DNA of 64,000 nt from Acidovorax sp. RAC01 (GCF_001714725.1 NZ_CP016447.1:3053001-3117000); one strand, 5' to 3'. Positions 33,962 to 42,792 are shown, numbered from the stretch's first letter. The notes: generated by a model from the letters alone, not told the origin. Numbers and translations are program-made.

Positions 33962-34879
33962 TTATCCGGCCGCGTGCCGCCGCGTTTCGCGCTCGAACAG
34001 TTCGGCTGCCCAGTCCACAAACGCCCGCACCTTGGCGCTCAGGTGCCGGTTGGGCGGGTACACCACGTACACGGGCAGCAGCGGTTGCGTCCACTCGGGC
34101 AGCAACTGCACCAGCGTGCCGGCCTTGAAGTGCTGCTCTGCCTGGAACGTCGTGATCTGTCCCACGCCCAGGCCTGCCACCAGCGACGTGAGGTAGGCAT
34201 TGCTCTCGTTCACGCTCAGCCGGTAGGGCCCGGTGATCTCGATCGACTCGCTGCCCTGGTGAAACTCCAGCGGGTAGTGCCGCCCGCTCTGCGGCGACGA
34301 GTAGATCACGCACAGGTGCTTTTGCTCGATCTCCAGCGGATGGGCCGGCGTGCCCTGGCGCGCCAGGTAACCGGGCGAGGCCACCGTGATGAACTCCAGG
34401 CTGCCGATGCGCCGCGCCACCAGCGACTGGTCGGCCAACTCGCCGCCGCGGATCACGCAGTCCACGTTGTCGCCGATGAGGTCCACCATGCGGTCGCTCA
34501 CGCCCAGGTCCACCTGGATGTCGGGGTAACGCGCATGGAAGTCCGCCAGGTGCGGAAGGATCAGCAGCTGCGCCACGGCCGTGCCCACATCCACCCGCAG
34601 CCGCCCGCGCGGGTTGGCGCGGGCATTGGTCATGCTGGCCTCAATGTCGTCCAGATCGGTCAGCAGGCGCACCGTGCGGTCGTAGTAGGCGGCGCCATCG
34701 GGCGTCACCGTCACGCGGCGGGTGGTGCGGTTCAGGAGCTTCACGCGCAGGCGCGCCTCCAGGGCCTGCACGTGCTTGGTGACGGTGGCCTTGGGCAATG
34801 ACAGCGAATCTGCCGCGCGGGTGAACGTGCCGGCCTCTACCACCCGCACGAATATGCGCATGGCCTGTATCTGGTCCAT
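33962..34879 (-). CDS. LysR-family transcriptional regulator
   Basis: This 305-residue regulator has an N-terminal winged helix-turn-helix (MRIFVRVVEAGTFTRAADSLSLPKATVTKHVQALE, residues 7-45) and a C-terminal co-inducer-binding domain. The start has AAGGAG 6 bases upstream. It is divergent from the hydrolase-fold gene across 168 bases, so it probably controls that gene and itself. The inducer is unknown. Confidence 0.92.
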   Translation of the reverse strand: MDQIQAMRIFVRVVEAGTFTRAADSLSLPKATVTKHVQALEARLRVKLLNRTTRRVTVTPDGAAYYDRTVRLLTDLDDIEASMTNARANPRGRLRVDVGTAVAQLLILPHLADFHARYPDIQVDLGVSDRMVDLIGDNVDCVIRGGELADQSLVARRIGSLEFITVASPGYLARQGTPAHPLEIEQKHLCVIYSSPQSGRHYPLEFHQGSESIEITGPYRLSVNESNAYLTSLVAGLGVGQITTFQAEQHFKAGTLVQLLPEWTQPLLPVYVVYPPNRHLSAKVRAFVDWAAELFERETRRHAAG

Positions 34880-35047
34880 GGCTTCTCCTTGAATCTCGGC
34901 ACCCACCAGTGGGTGCCAGAGAATTTTTACATGCTGCCGCATTGCCATTGTTGGTGTTTTGGAAACACTGCTGGGCTCGCAGATGGCTTTATTCCGCTGC
35001 CGCAAGGCACTACAGTCTCCCCATCGTCCACCTACCTGGGTATTGCC

Positions 35048-35920
35048 ATGCAGCCCGATTCGCCATCCATGTCGCCCGATTCCCTGCCGCCTGCCGCGCC
35101 CGGCACGGTAGCCTCGCGGCCCTGCGATTCCACCATTGAGGTGGCGCCGGGCCAGGACGTGTCTGTGCGCCTGTACGGCCGCAAGAAGGCCGGGCAGCGG
35201 TTGCCGGTGGTGGTGCACTTTCATGGCGGCGCCTTCACGTCGGGCAGCCTGGACAACGGCTGCACGGTGGCCTCGCTGCTGGAAGACGCCGGGGCGCTGG
35301 TGGTGTCGGTGGCCTACCCCCTCACTCCTTTTCCGCAGCCGGTGGACACGGGCTACGGGGTGCTCAAGTGGGCCTACCGCAACCGCGCCCGGCTGGGAGG
35401 GCAGGGCGCCTTGCTGTACCTGGCAGGTGAAGAGGCCGGCGGCAACCTGGCCGCGGCCGTGGGCCTGATGGCGCGCGACCAGGCCCACCCGCCGCTGGCC
35501 GGGCAGATATTGCTGTCACCCATGCTCGATCCGTGCGTGGGCACGGCGTCGGTGCGCGAAGCCACGGGTGATGCCACGGGATGCAAGTGGGCCGAGGGCT
35601 GGCGCAATTTCCTGCGCGGCCCGCGCGATGCCGAGCACCCCTACGCCGTACCTGCTGCGGCCAGCCGCCTGGCGGGCCTGCCGCCCACGCTCATCCTGGT
35701 AGGCGACGGCGACCCCATGCGCGACGAGGCCCTGGCCTATGCGGCGCGGCTGCGGGCCGCGGGCCTGCCTGTGACGCAGCATGTTTTCAGCAAGACGGCC
35801 ACCTGGCCCGATGCACTGCTGCAGCGGCAAACCGCGCCCAGTGGCTGCCCGTGTGCCGGGGCGGCTCAGGAACAGTTCAGGCTGTTTTTTGACGCCACCC
35901 GCGCTGCAGTGCCCGCCTGA
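35048..35920 (+). CDS. alpha/beta-hydrolase-fold protein lacking the nucleophile Ser
   Basis: This 290-residue protein is of the HSL/arylacetamide esterase-like type. H59-G-G-A (oxyanion HGGA) is present. The usual GDSAGG nucleophile elbow is G127-E128-E129-A130-G131-G132, so the Ser is replaced by Glu129. The acidic residue is present in GDGDPMRDEALAYAARL, but the C-terminal region (HVFSKTATWPDALL) lacks a recognisable catalytic His. It may be a pseudo-enzyme or binding protein. Divergent from a LysR regulator. The start is the ATG before QPDSPSM. Confidence 0.75.
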   Translation: MQPDSPSMSPDSLPPAAPGTVASRPCDSTIEVAPGQDVSVRLYGRKKAGQRLPVVVHFHGGAFTSGSLDNGCTVASLLEDAGALVVSVAYPLTPFPQPVDTGYGVLKWAYRNRARLGGQGALLYLAGEEAGGNLAAAVGLMARDQAHPPLAGQILLSPMLDPCVGTASVREATGDATGCKWAEGWRNFLRGPRDAEHPYAVPAAASRLAGLPPTLILVGDGDPMRDEALAYAARLRAAGLPVTQHVFSKTATWPDALLQRQTAPSGCPCAGAAQEQFRLFFDATRAAVPA

Positions 35921-35952
35921 GCCTTGCCACTGCGGGTTCGGTTTTTCGCGTG

Positions 35953-36011
35953 TTTGCTATGTAAATCATAGCTACCAAGGCATTCAGAACAAGCGCTACA
36001 GGCCAAAAACG
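35953..36011 (+). repeat. dispersed repeat copy R5
   Basis: TTTGCTATGTAAATCATAGCT, then ACAAGCGCTACAGGCC and AAAAA. This is the clearest copy in the window, located between the hydrolase-fold gene and the convergent aminotransferase. Confidence 0.75.
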
Positions 36012-36053
36012 TTTGAAAAGTGCTGAAACGGGGCTCTGCAGGCCCCGCAGGCC

Positions 36054-37232
36054 TCAAGCCTGGGCGTGCAGCCACCGCTCAAGCCGCTGCACTCCCGCCT
36101 CCAGACGCCCCACATCCTGGCTGGCAAAGCACCACCGCAGCCAGCCACCAGCCTCTTGCCCAAACGCACTGCCGGGCGCCAGCCCCAGCCCCGCCTCGCG
36201 CACCAGGCGTTTGGCCAGCGTCAGGCAGTCGTCGTGGCCCTCGATTCGCAAGAACGCATACATGCCCCCCAGCGGCGTGGCCACTGCCACCCCGGGCACG
36301 GCAGCCAGCAACGGCACCAGCGTGTCGCGGCAGGTTTTCAGGTGGGCGACCAGCGCAGGCGTCACTTCATGGGTGCGCTGCAGCGCCACCGTGGCCCCGC
36401 GTTGCACAAAAACCGGCGCGCACGACGTGTTGAACTCGATGAGCTTGCCCACCGCGTGCGTGAGCGAGGGCGGCAGCACCAGCCAGCCCAGGCGCCAGCC
36501 GGTCATCAGGAAACTCTTGGAAAAGCTGTGCGTCACGATCAGACGGTCGTCGGGCTCGGCCACGTCCAGAAAGCTAGGGGCCGCGCCGTTCGCCGTGTCG
36601 CCTGCGTAGTACAGCCGCTCGTACACCTCGTCGGCCAGCACCCAGGTGCCGGTGCGGCGGCAGTGCGCGAGGATGGTGGCTTGCTCTTCGCGCGTGAGCG
36701 TCCAGCCTGTGGGGTTGTTGGGCGCGTTGACGATCAGCAGGCGCGTGCCGGGCGTGATGGCCGCCAGCAGCGCATCCATGTCCAGCCGCCACGCACCGCT
36801 CGCGTTGGCTACCAGCGGCACCGTGCGCACCTGCGCGCCCAGAATGCGCGGCTGCGCCACCAGGTTGGGCCACACGGGGGTCACCAGCACCACCTCGTCG
36901 CCCGCGTCCACCAGCGCCTGCACGGCCACCATCAGGCCGTTCACGCCGCCGGAGGTGACTGCGATGCGGTCAAACCACGCATCGGTGTGCTGCTGCGGGT
37001 GCAGGCCGTGCATGTAGCCCGCAATGGCGTGGCGCAGCTCGGGCAGGCCCAGGTTGTGGGCGTAAAAGGTTTCACCGTGCTGCAACGATGCAATGGCCGC
37101 CTCGCGGATGAAATCCGGCGTGACCTCGTCGCTTTCGCCAAACCAGAACTTCAGCACATCGCTGCGCCCCAGGCCTTCGTTGGCCACCTCGCGGATGCGC
37201 GACTCTTCCAGGCTTTCGACCACGGCTCTCAT
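36054..37232 (-). CDS. class I/II pyridoxal-phosphate aminotransferase
   Basis: This 392-residue enzyme has the PLP Lys K239 in [15 protein letters not shown], the Asn/Pro motif NAPNNPTGW and the substrate-binding Arg near the C-terminus (GWLRWCFA). It resembles bacterial alanine/aspartate-type or valine-pyruvate aminotransferases of fold type I. The amino donor is unknown. It is divergent from the semialdehyde dehydrogenase gene, and the two may share a regulatory region (37233-37365). Confidence 0.9.
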   Translation of the reverse strand: MRAVVESLEESRIREVANEGLGRSDVLKFWFGESDEVTPDFIREAAIASLQHGETFYAHNLGLPELRHAIAGYMHGLHPQQHTDAWFDRIAVTSGGVNGLMVAVQALVDAGDEVVLVTPVWPNLVAQPRILGAQVRTVPLVANASGAWRLDMDALLAAITPGTRLLIVNAPNNPTGWTLTREEQATILAHCRRTGTWVLADEVYERLYYAGDTANGAAPSFLDVAEPDDRLIVTHSFSKSFLMTGWRLGWLVLPPSLTHAVGKLIEFNTSCAPVFVQRGATVALQRTHEVTPALVAHLKTCRDTLVPLLAAVPGVAVATPLGGMYAFLRIEGHDDCLTLAKRLVREAGLGLAPGSAFGQEAGGWLRWCFASQDVGRLEAGVQRLERWLHAQA

Positions 37233-37319
37233 GCAATCTCCTTGGGATCAATGGTGCACATCATCCTATGAACCGCGGCCAGGTGTCGCCGGTTGGCGAC
37301 AAGAAATACCGTGCGGGCG

Positions 37320-37325
37320 TATAGT
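37320..37325 (+). promoter_or_regulatory. possible -10 element upstream of the poly-C tract
   Basis: TATAGT lies 12 bases before the run of C and 41 bases before the dehydrogenase start. The -35 (TTGGCG) is 21 bases away, too far for a standard promoter. Confidence 0.3.
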
Positions 37326-37337
37326 CAAAAGCATCTT

Positions 37338-37353
37338 CCCCCCCCCCCCCCCC
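37338..37353 (+). repeat. run of 16 C upstream of the semialdehyde dehydrogenase gene
   Basis: Sixteen consecutive C lie 13 bases before the ATG at 37366, between the possible -10 and the start, with no Shine-Dalgarno downstream. Such tracts slip during replication. Confidence 0.9.
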
Positions 37354-37365
37354 AGCCATCTATCC

Positions 37366-38802
37366 ATGACGTATCCCAACACCCAGCTTTTCATCGCAGG
37401 CCAATGGCAGGACGCCGCCGACGGCAAGACCATTGCCGTACACAACCCCGCCACCGGCAAGGAGATCGGCCGCGTGGCCCATGCCGGCAAGGCCGACCTG
37501 GACCGCGCCCTGGAGGCCGCGCAAAAGGGCTTTGAAGCCTGGCGCGACATGCCCGCCGCCGAGCGCGCCAAGACCATGCGCCGCGCCGCGGCGCTGATGC
37601 GCGAACGGGCCGAATCGATTGCCGCCATGCTGGTGCAGGAGCAGGGCAAGCCGCTGGCCGAGGCCAGGGTGGAAACCATGGCGTCAGCCGACATCATCGA
37701 GTGGTTTGCCGACGAATCGCTGCGCGTGTACGGCCGCATCGTGCCCTCGCGCAACCTCAAGGCCACGCAGATGGTGCTCAAGGACCCGGTAGGCCCCGTG
37801 GCGGCCTTCACGCCGTGGAACTTCCCCATCAACCAGGTGGTGCGCAAGCTCGGTGCCGCGCTGGGCGCAGGCTGCTCCATCCTCGTCAAGGCGCCTGAGG
37901 AAACGCCCGCCAGCCCGGCCGAGCTGATCCGCGCGTTTGCCGATGCGGGTGTGCCCGCAGGCACCGTGGGCCTGGTGTATGGAGACCCGGCCGAGATCTC
38001 GAGCTATCTCATCCCGCACCCCGTCATCCGCAAGGTCACGTTCACCGGCTCCACGCCCGTGGGCAAGCAGCTGGCAGCGCTGGCCGGCAAGCACATGAAG
38101 CGTGTGACGATGGAGCTGGGTGGCCACGCGCCGGTGATCATTGCCGAAGACGCCGATCTGGAACTGGCCATCAGGATCGGCAGCGGCGCCAAGTTCCGCA
38201 ACGCCGGGCAGGTGTGCATCTCGCCCACGCGCTATCTGGTGCACGAAAGCATCCGGGCCGAGTTTGTGGCCGCATTCGGCCAATACGCCAAGGGCCTGAA
38301 GGTGGGCGACGGCCTGACCGCCGGCACGCAGATGGGCCCGCTGGCCAACCCCCGCCGTATCACCGCCATGGCCGACCTGATGGCCGATGCCGTGCAGCAG
38401 GGCGCCACGCTGGTCACCGGCGGCGAGCGCATCGGCACCGAAGGCAACTTCTTTCAGCCCACGGTGCTCGACAACGTGCCGCTGTCGGCCCGCATCGTCA
38501 ACGAAGAGCCCTTCGGCCCGGTGGCTGCCGTGCGCGGGTTCGAAAAAATCGAAGACGCGATTGGCGAGGCCAACCGCCTGCCCTTCGGGCTGGCCGGTTA
38601 TGCCTTCACCTCGTCGCTCAAGAACGCGCACCTGCTGGCCCAGCGGCTGGAGGTGGGCATGCTCTGGATCAACCAGGCCGCAGCGCCTGCCGCCGAGCTG
38701 CCGTTTGGTGGCCTCAAGGACTCGGGCTATGGATCGGAAGGGGGCCCCGAGGCCATCGAGGCGCACCTCAATACGCGCCTCGTGTCCATCATGAACGTGT
38801 AG
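37366..38802 (+). CDS. NAD(P)-dependent succinate-semialdehyde dehydrogenase family protein
   Basis: This 478-residue aldehyde dehydrogenase has catalytic Cys C284 ([10 protein letters not shown]) and Glu E250 ([10 protein letters not shown]) plus the nucleotide-binding [11 protein letters not shown]. It resembles GabD/SSADH; the true substrate could be another omega-aldehyde. The start (MTYPNTQLF) matches the family N-terminus. No ribosome site is visible; the bases just upstream are a C16 run and CATCTATCC. Divergent from an aminotransferase, which fits an amino-acid or amine degradation pair. Confidence 0.9.
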   Translation: MTYPNTQLFIAGQWQDAADGKTIAVHNPATGKEIGRVAHAGKADLDRALEAAQKGFEAWRDMPAAERAKTMRRAAALMRERAESIAAMLVQEQGKPLAEARVETMASADIIEWFADESLRVYGRIVPSRNLKATQMVLKDPVGPVAAFTPWNFPINQVVRKLGAALGAGCSILVKAPEETPASPAELIRAFADAGVPAGTVGLVYGDPAEISSYLIPHPVIRKVTFTGSTPVGKQLAALAGKHMKRVTMELGGHAPVIIAEDADLELAIRIGSGAKFRNAGQVCISPTRYLVHESIRAEFVAAFGQYAKGLKVGDGLTAGTQMGPLANPRRITAMADLMADAVQQGATLVTGGERIGTEGNFFQPTVLDNVPLSARIVNEEPFGPVAAVRGFEKIEDAIGEANRLPFGLAGYAFTSSLKNAHLLAQRLEVGMLWINQAAAPAAELPFGGLKDSGYGSEGGPEAIEAHLNTRLVSIMNV

Positions 38803-38869
38803 GCAAGGTGGCTGCAGTGAGCCCCGTTGCAGCGCGCATGCAGTGCCGGCGGGAAAGGGCACGAGGGCG

Positions 38870-39370
38870 ATGCGCCTGAACATGCGCCATGTGGCCCTGG
38901 TGCTTTTGGTGCCGCTGCTGGTGGGGGCGGCCGCACTGGCATTCTGGGGGCCGGTGCGGGGCTACGACGTGCGCTGCGCAAAAGAGGCCCGCATCACCTG
39001 CACCCTGGGGCGCGATACCTCGTCGGGGGCTACATCGCAAACGTTTGTGTTGGCATCGCCGGCCAGGGCCGATGTGCGCGTGCAGCCCGTGCGCCGCGGG
39101 CCCGACCGTATCCTGCTGTATCTGGTGGCAGCTCCGCACGACGTGTTTGCCGCCGAGTTTGAAGGCACGGATGCCTACGCTCAGGCCCAGGCAGCAGCGG
39201 CGCAGCTCAACACGCTGTTCGCCGCGGGGCGGTCCGGTGCCCTCCGGATCGAGGTCAAGCCGCCTGCGTACCTGCAGTGGATGCTCTGGGGCGGTGTGAT
39301 TTTTCTGGGCCTGCTGGTGGCGGCCGTAGTGCGCGCTGTGCCGCGCGGCAGCGGGCCACCGCAACGCTGA
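38870..39370 (+). CDS. uncharacterised membrane protein with extracytoplasmic domain
   Basis: This 166-residue protein has an N-terminal membrane helix (about 7-27), a central soluble domain of about 110 residues containing two Cys in the CAKEARITCTLG segment, and a second membrane helix near 140-160. The Cys pair could form a disulfide in the periplasm. The ATG at 38870 follows a GAGGG site; a longer frame starting at 38843 is less likely. I do not recognise the family. A strong terminator follows. Confidence 0.7.
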   Translation: MRLNMRHVALVLLVPLLVGAAALAFWGPVRGYDVRCAKEARITCTLGRDTSSGATSQTFVLASPARADVRVQPVRRGPDRILLYLVAAPHDVFAAEFEGTDAYAQAQAAAAQLNTLFAAGRSGALRIEVKPPAYLQWMLWGGVIFLGLLVAAVVRAVPRGSGPPQR

Positions 39371-39386
39371 AGGCACCCGAAAAACG

Positions 39387-39423
39387 AGGCCCGCCCACCG
39401 CAGTGCGCAGTGGGCGGGCCTTT
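39387..39423 (+). terminator. intrinsic terminator after the uncharacterised membrane protein gene
   Basis: AGGCCCGCCCAC (39387-39398) pairs with GTGGGCGGGCCT (39410-39421), then two more T follow. The T run is short but the stem is 12 bp and perfect. Confidence 0.7.
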
Positions 39424-39449
39424 GTCATTGCCGGAGCGCAGGGCTTCGG

Positions 39450-40475
39450 TCAGCTTTTGGTGCTGGACGGTGCGGGTGGCGCCAGGCTTGCCGGTGCGTC
39501 GCCCGTCTGGCCCCGTGTCTTCCACAGCGAGACTGCAATACCGCCTGCAATCAGGCCGAAGGTCACGCTCAGCGAGATCACGGGCGGGATCTTGCCGATG
39601 ATGCCGACCAGGAAGATCTTGCTGCCGATGAACACCAGCACCAGAGCCAGCGCGTACTTGAGGTACTTGAAGCGGTGGATCATGGCTGCCAGCGCAAAGT
39701 ACAGCGCCCGCAAGCCCAGGATGGCAAAGATGTTGCTGGTGTAGACGATGAACGGGTCATTCGTGATCGCAAAGATCGCAGGCACCGAGTCCACCGCGAA
39801 CACCAGGTCCACAAACTCGACCAGCAGCAGCGCCAGGAACAGCGGGGTTGCAAAGCGCTCGACCTTTCCGGTGGCAGGGTCGTGCTCACGCACCCAGAAG
39901 GCATTGCCACGCAGGCCTTCGGTGACCCGCATGCGCCGCTTGAGGAACTTGAGCAGCGGGTTGCTGGCAATGTCGGGCACATGGTCGGCAATGATCCACA
40001 TCTTGATGCCAGTGAACACCAGGAAGATGCCAAACAGGTACAGCACCCAGCTGAACTGGCTGACCAGCGCGGCACCCAGCGCGATCATGATGGCGCGCAG
40101 CACGATCACCCCCAGGATGCCCCAGAACAGCACGCGGTGCTGGTACTGCCGCGGAATGGCGAAGTACGTGAAGATCAGCGCGATGACAAAGACGTTGTCC
40201 ATCGACAGCGACTTCTCGATCATGAAGCCGGTGTAGTAGTCCATGCCGCTCTGGGCACCCAGGTACCACCAGACCCACGCCCCGAACAGCAGCGCGGCGC
40301 TGATGTAGCCGGCCGAAAGCAGCAGGCTTTCGCGGACGCCGATCTCGTGGTCGTCCTTGTGAAGCACGCCCAGGTCGAAGGCCAGCAGGGCGACCACGAT
40401 GGTGATGAACACCAGCCATATCCAGGCGGGGTGCCCCATGAAATCGGCAAGCAGGAACGGAGTGAAGAGGTCCAT
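39450..40475 (-). CDS. TerC-family membrane protein
   Basis: This 341-residue protein has about nine membrane helices and the acidic motifs expected of TerC: DLGVLHKDDHEIGVRESL in the first loop and VEFVDLVFAVDSVPA later. TerC proteins are linked to manganese export or tellurium resistance. The start at 40475 (MDLFTPFLLADFMGHPAW) matches the family. A short ORF with a strong ribosome site precedes it on the same transcript. No yybP-ykoY manganese riboswitch is recognisable. Confidence 0.9.
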   Translation of the reverse strand: MDLFTPFLLADFMGHPAWIWLVFITIVVALLAFDLGVLHKDDHEIGVRESLLLSAGYISAALLFGAWVWWYLGAQSGMDYYTGFMIEKSLSMDNVFVIALIFTYFAIPRQYQHRVLFWGILGVIVLRAIMIALGAALVSQFSWVLYLFGIFLVFTGIKMWIIADHVPDIASNPLLKFLKRRMRVTEGLRGNAFWVREHDPATGKVERFATPLFLALLLVEFVDLVFAVDSVPAIFAITNDPFIVYTSNIFAILGLRALYFALAAMIHRFKYLKYALALVLVFIGSKIFLVGIIGKIPPVISLSVTFGLIAGGIAVSLWKTRGQTGDAPASLAPPAPSSTKS

Positions 40476-40560
40476 GGTTTTGCGGTATCGGTGTGCACGA
40501 GGGGTGCAGGGCTGCGGTGTCTTCGCAGTGCCTGCGGGAGATCGGTGGCAGGGGCAGGGC

Positions 40561-40656
40561 TTAACGTCTGCGGGCCTGTACCGGCGCCGCGGTCGGCCTG
40601 CACTCGGCGGCAAGCCAACGTCGGGGCAGGTGGCTGGCGGTGCAATGCGGTGGCAT
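40561..40656 (-). CDS. 31-residue upstream ORF of terC
   Basis: It reads MPPHCTASHLPRRWLAAECR and ends PTAAPVQARRR. It has a textbook AAGGAG site 6 bases before its ATG, and TTGCCG...CATATT 15-20 bases further up could be its promoter. The two Cys, the His residues and the Arg-rich end are unusual for chance. The stop is 85 bases before the terC start. It may be a regulatory leader peptide or just a fortuitous frame. Confidence 0.5.
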   Translation of the reverse strand: MPPHCTASHLPRRWLAAECRPTAAPVQARRR

Positions 40657-40780
40657 GGTGGGCTCCTTGGTGGTGAAGAGCCTTGAATATGTAACCAGCG
40701 GTCGCACCGGCAAAGCAGTGTTTTTGTGAACCACACATCGGCCCGGCCGAACCTGGGTGCTGCGGCACCCGCGCTCGTGC

Positions 40781-40805
40781 AAAAAAAGGGCTGCCGAAGC
40801 AGCCC
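40781..40805 (-). terminator. intrinsic terminator after bfr
   Basis: On the minus strand GGGCTGC-TTCG-GCAGCCC is followed by seven T. It is a classic terminator with a UUCG loop. Confidence 0.95.
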
Positions 40806-40827
40806 GTTCAACCGGTCCCGCAGCCGT

Positions 40828-41304
40828 TCAGCTGGCGTCACCCATTTGCGATTGCAGGTAGTTCTGCAGGCCCACCTTGCCGATGAGCTCGATCTGGGTT
40901 TCCAGAAAATCAATGTGCTCTTCGGTGTCGTCCAGGATCTTTTGCAGCAGGTCGCGCGAGACATAGTCGCGGACTGCTTCACAGTGGGCAATGCCTTCCT
41001 TGATGGTGGCCTGGGCGCCCAGTTCGGAGCGCAGGTCGCACGCCAGCACCTCGGGCACGTCTTCGCCGACCTGCAGCTTGGCCAGGTCCTGCAGGTTGGG
41101 CAGGCCGTCAAGCATGAAGATGCGGTCCATCAGCCAGTCGGCGTGCTTCATCTCACCGATGGATTCCTCGTATTCCTTCTTGGCCAGCTTGTCGAAGCCC
41201 CAGTGCTTGAGCATGCGGTAGTGCAGGAAGTACTGGTTGATCGCGGTGAGCTCGTTCTTGAGCTGGGCCTGCAGATGGCCGATGACCTGTGCGTCGCCTT
41301 TCAT
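40828..41304 (-). CDS. bfr: bacterioferritin
   Basis: Bfr forms a 24-subunit shell that oxidises and stores iron. The 158-residue protein has the heme ligand Met M52 and the ferroxidase residues E18, E51, H54 and a Glu pair in the second half (EEHIDFLE). The length and opening MKGDAQVIGHLQAQLKNEL are standard. FTR1 iron permease lies just upstream on the same strand, so the locus handles iron import and storage. Confidence 0.96.
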   Translation of the reverse strand: MKGDAQVIGHLQAQLKNELTAINQYFLHYRMLKHWGFDKLAKKEYEESIGEMKHADWLMDRIFMLDGLPNLQDLAKLQVGEDVPEVLACDLRSELGAQATIKEGIAHCEAVRDYVSRDLLQKILDDTEEHIDFLETQIELIGKVGLQNYLQSQMGDAS

Positions 41305-41444
41305 GGGGACTCCTAGTGCGTTGCGTTGATTCGGGCTCGATTGTGAGTGACGCGGGTCCACGGCGGCAACCCAAACCCCTGCAGGGCCGGGCGGGCTGCG
41401 TGTGATGCTGATGGTGGTTCGCATCCGGGCCGCGCAAGGTGCTG

Positions 41445-41486
41445 CGCGGTACGCGGTACGCGGCACGCGCCACGCGCCACGCGTGG
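41445..41486. repeat. tandem heptanucleotide repeat
   Basis: Six units CGCGnnn: CGCGGTA twice, CGCGGCA, CGCGCCA twice, CGCGTGG. It lies in the spacer between the FTR1 gene and bfr. Confidence 0.75.
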
Positions 41487-41511
41487 TGCATGCCGTGTGC
41501 GACCACGCTGC

Positions 41512-42312
41512 TCAGCGGGCCGGGCGGGCTGCCCCGCTGGCCCCGGGTGCGGCATGCGCGCCGCGCCGGTCGCGCCAGTGGGCCACGCCCAGCCACAACG
41601 TGGGCACCAGCACCAGTGCCAGCGATAGTGCCTGCGCCACCACGCCCTCGGCCAGGTCTTCGGTGGCGGTGTGCCACCAGGCGTTGTCCACGCCTGGCAC
41701 CAGGCCGCCTTCGGTGAATTCATGCAAGGCGTACACCACCAGCTGCACCGCAAACACGGCCATGAACCACGATGTCACCCGGAAAAACCGCCCCAGGTTC
41801 ACGGCGCGGCCGTAGCGCGTCCAGGCCCATGCAATGGCAATGGCCACTGCCAGCCCGGCGAGGCCACCCCAGGCCATGTACGCCAGCTCGGCGCTGCTGG
41901 CCAGTGCCGCCAGCATGGTGGCCGTCTCCACGCCTTCACGACCCACCATGAACAGGGCAAACAGAAACACGGTGGCCGCGGCGCGTGGCCCCTGCAGCAC
42001 GCTGGCGCGGTCCATGCGCTGGGCGATCTCGCTGCCCATGCCCTTGCCTGCACCCTGCATGTGCACCACGCACCAGGCCACGGCAGCGGCCGCTAGCAGT
42101 GCCATGGCGCCTTCGGCGGCCGGTGAGAGCGCCCCCACGCGCGAGAGCACCCAGCCCAGCACGACCGACAGGAGTGCGGCCACGGCCACCCCTGCGCGCA
42201 GCGGCAGCAAGAGCTGCACGCGGCCCGTCTTGCGCAGGTACAGCGTGGCAATGGCGATGACGAGAAGGGCTTCGAGGCCCTCGCGAAAGCAGATGAGGAA
42301 GGTCTGGAACAT
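41512..42312 (-). CDS. FTR1-family iron permease
   Basis: This 266-residue protein has seven predicted membrane helices and the two REGxE motifs, R10-E-G-L-E14 and REGVET in the fourth helix, that carry Fe(III)/Fe(II) in FTR1/EfeU-type permeases. No EfeO or EfeB partner is next to it, so it resembles a stand-alone permease. A Fur-like site lies about 195 bases upstream, beyond a repeat copy. Confidence 0.9.
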   Translation of the reverse strand: MFQTFLICFREGLEALLVIAIATLYLRKTGRVQLLLPLRAGVAVAALLSVVLGWVLSRVGALSPAAEGAMALLAAAAVAWCVVHMQGAGKGMGSEIAQRMDRASVLQGPRAAATVFLFALFMVGREGVETATMLAALASSAELAYMAWGGLAGLAVAIAIAWAWTRYGRAVNLGRFFRVTSWFMAVFAVQLVVYALHEFTEGGLVPGVDNAWWHTATEDLAEGVVAQALSLALVLVPTLWLGVAHWRDRRGAHAAPGASGAARPAR

Positions 42313-42354
42313 GGTGGGCTGCCGGGCAAGGCGGTGGTACGGAGTTTGCTATCA

Positions 42355-42408
42355 ATTAAATAGCTATAGAGCCAATTGGTTATTGCGTCAGAGCCGTTTT
42401 TCGCTTGG
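42355..42408 (+). repeat. dispersed repeat copy R6
   Basis: TTTGCTATCAATTAAATAGCT matches the first half exactly in layout. The second half is diverged but ends in GAGCC and TTTTT. It lies in the FTR1 upstream region. Confidence 0.6.
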
Positions 42409-42504
42409 ATATGAAAAGGTCGGACCGAAACTTCTGCCTTGGCGCACAGCACCCCGCGCAGGAGGTGGGCGGGGGCGCGCGCCGGGCATGGGTTCATCAT
42501 AAAA

Positions 42505-42523
42505 GCAAATGCGAATCAGTGCT
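42505..42523 (-). promoter_or_regulatory. possible Fur-binding site upstream of the FTR1 gene
   Basis: GCAAATGCGAATCAGTGCT resembles the AATGCGAATcATT type of Fur box seen in betaproteobacteria. It is about 195 bases from the FTR1 start. Only one half matches well. Confidence 0.4.
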
Positions 42524-42687
42524 ATTGGCAATATTGATCTGGCGCAACCCGTGTCCCGTCAATCGCGGTGAAAGCGGCAACCTCTGCCGTGTGGACGTTC
42601 TGCCGTCTTGATACTTCGTTGGCTGGCCTCAGCTACAAGACGCTCGTACAGCCAAGGCGTGCGATGCCACGGCAGGCTTGGCCGTGT

Positions 42688-42724
42688 ATAGCCCTAGTCA
42701 ATTGATTGCATCAAATCAATTAAT
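42688..42724 (+). promoter_or_regulatory. possible OxyR site upstream of ahpC
   Basis: ATAG-n7-CAAT-n7-ATCA-n7-TAAT keeps the four-block, 7-base spacing of OxyR sites, though three blocks deviate from ATAG/CTAT. Embedded in it is the perfect inverted repeat AATTGATT-GCATCA-AATCAATT (42700-42721). It is 69 bases from the ahpC start. Confidence 0.5.
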
Positions 42725-42792
42725 TGGATTGATGGTGCTGGCCAGCCTAAACTTCAGTCCGTTCTGTTCACAAACCCCAAGAGGAAACAACC

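Noticed and set aside
37338..37353. C16 as a sequencing artefact
   Set aside because: I cannot exclude it; I kept it as a finding because the run is long and lies in a leader, but homopolymer length is error-prone.
40476..40827. yybP-ykoY manganese riboswitch before terC
   Set aside because: I looked for the conserved paired elements and did not see them; the region is better described by a short ORF and a terminator.
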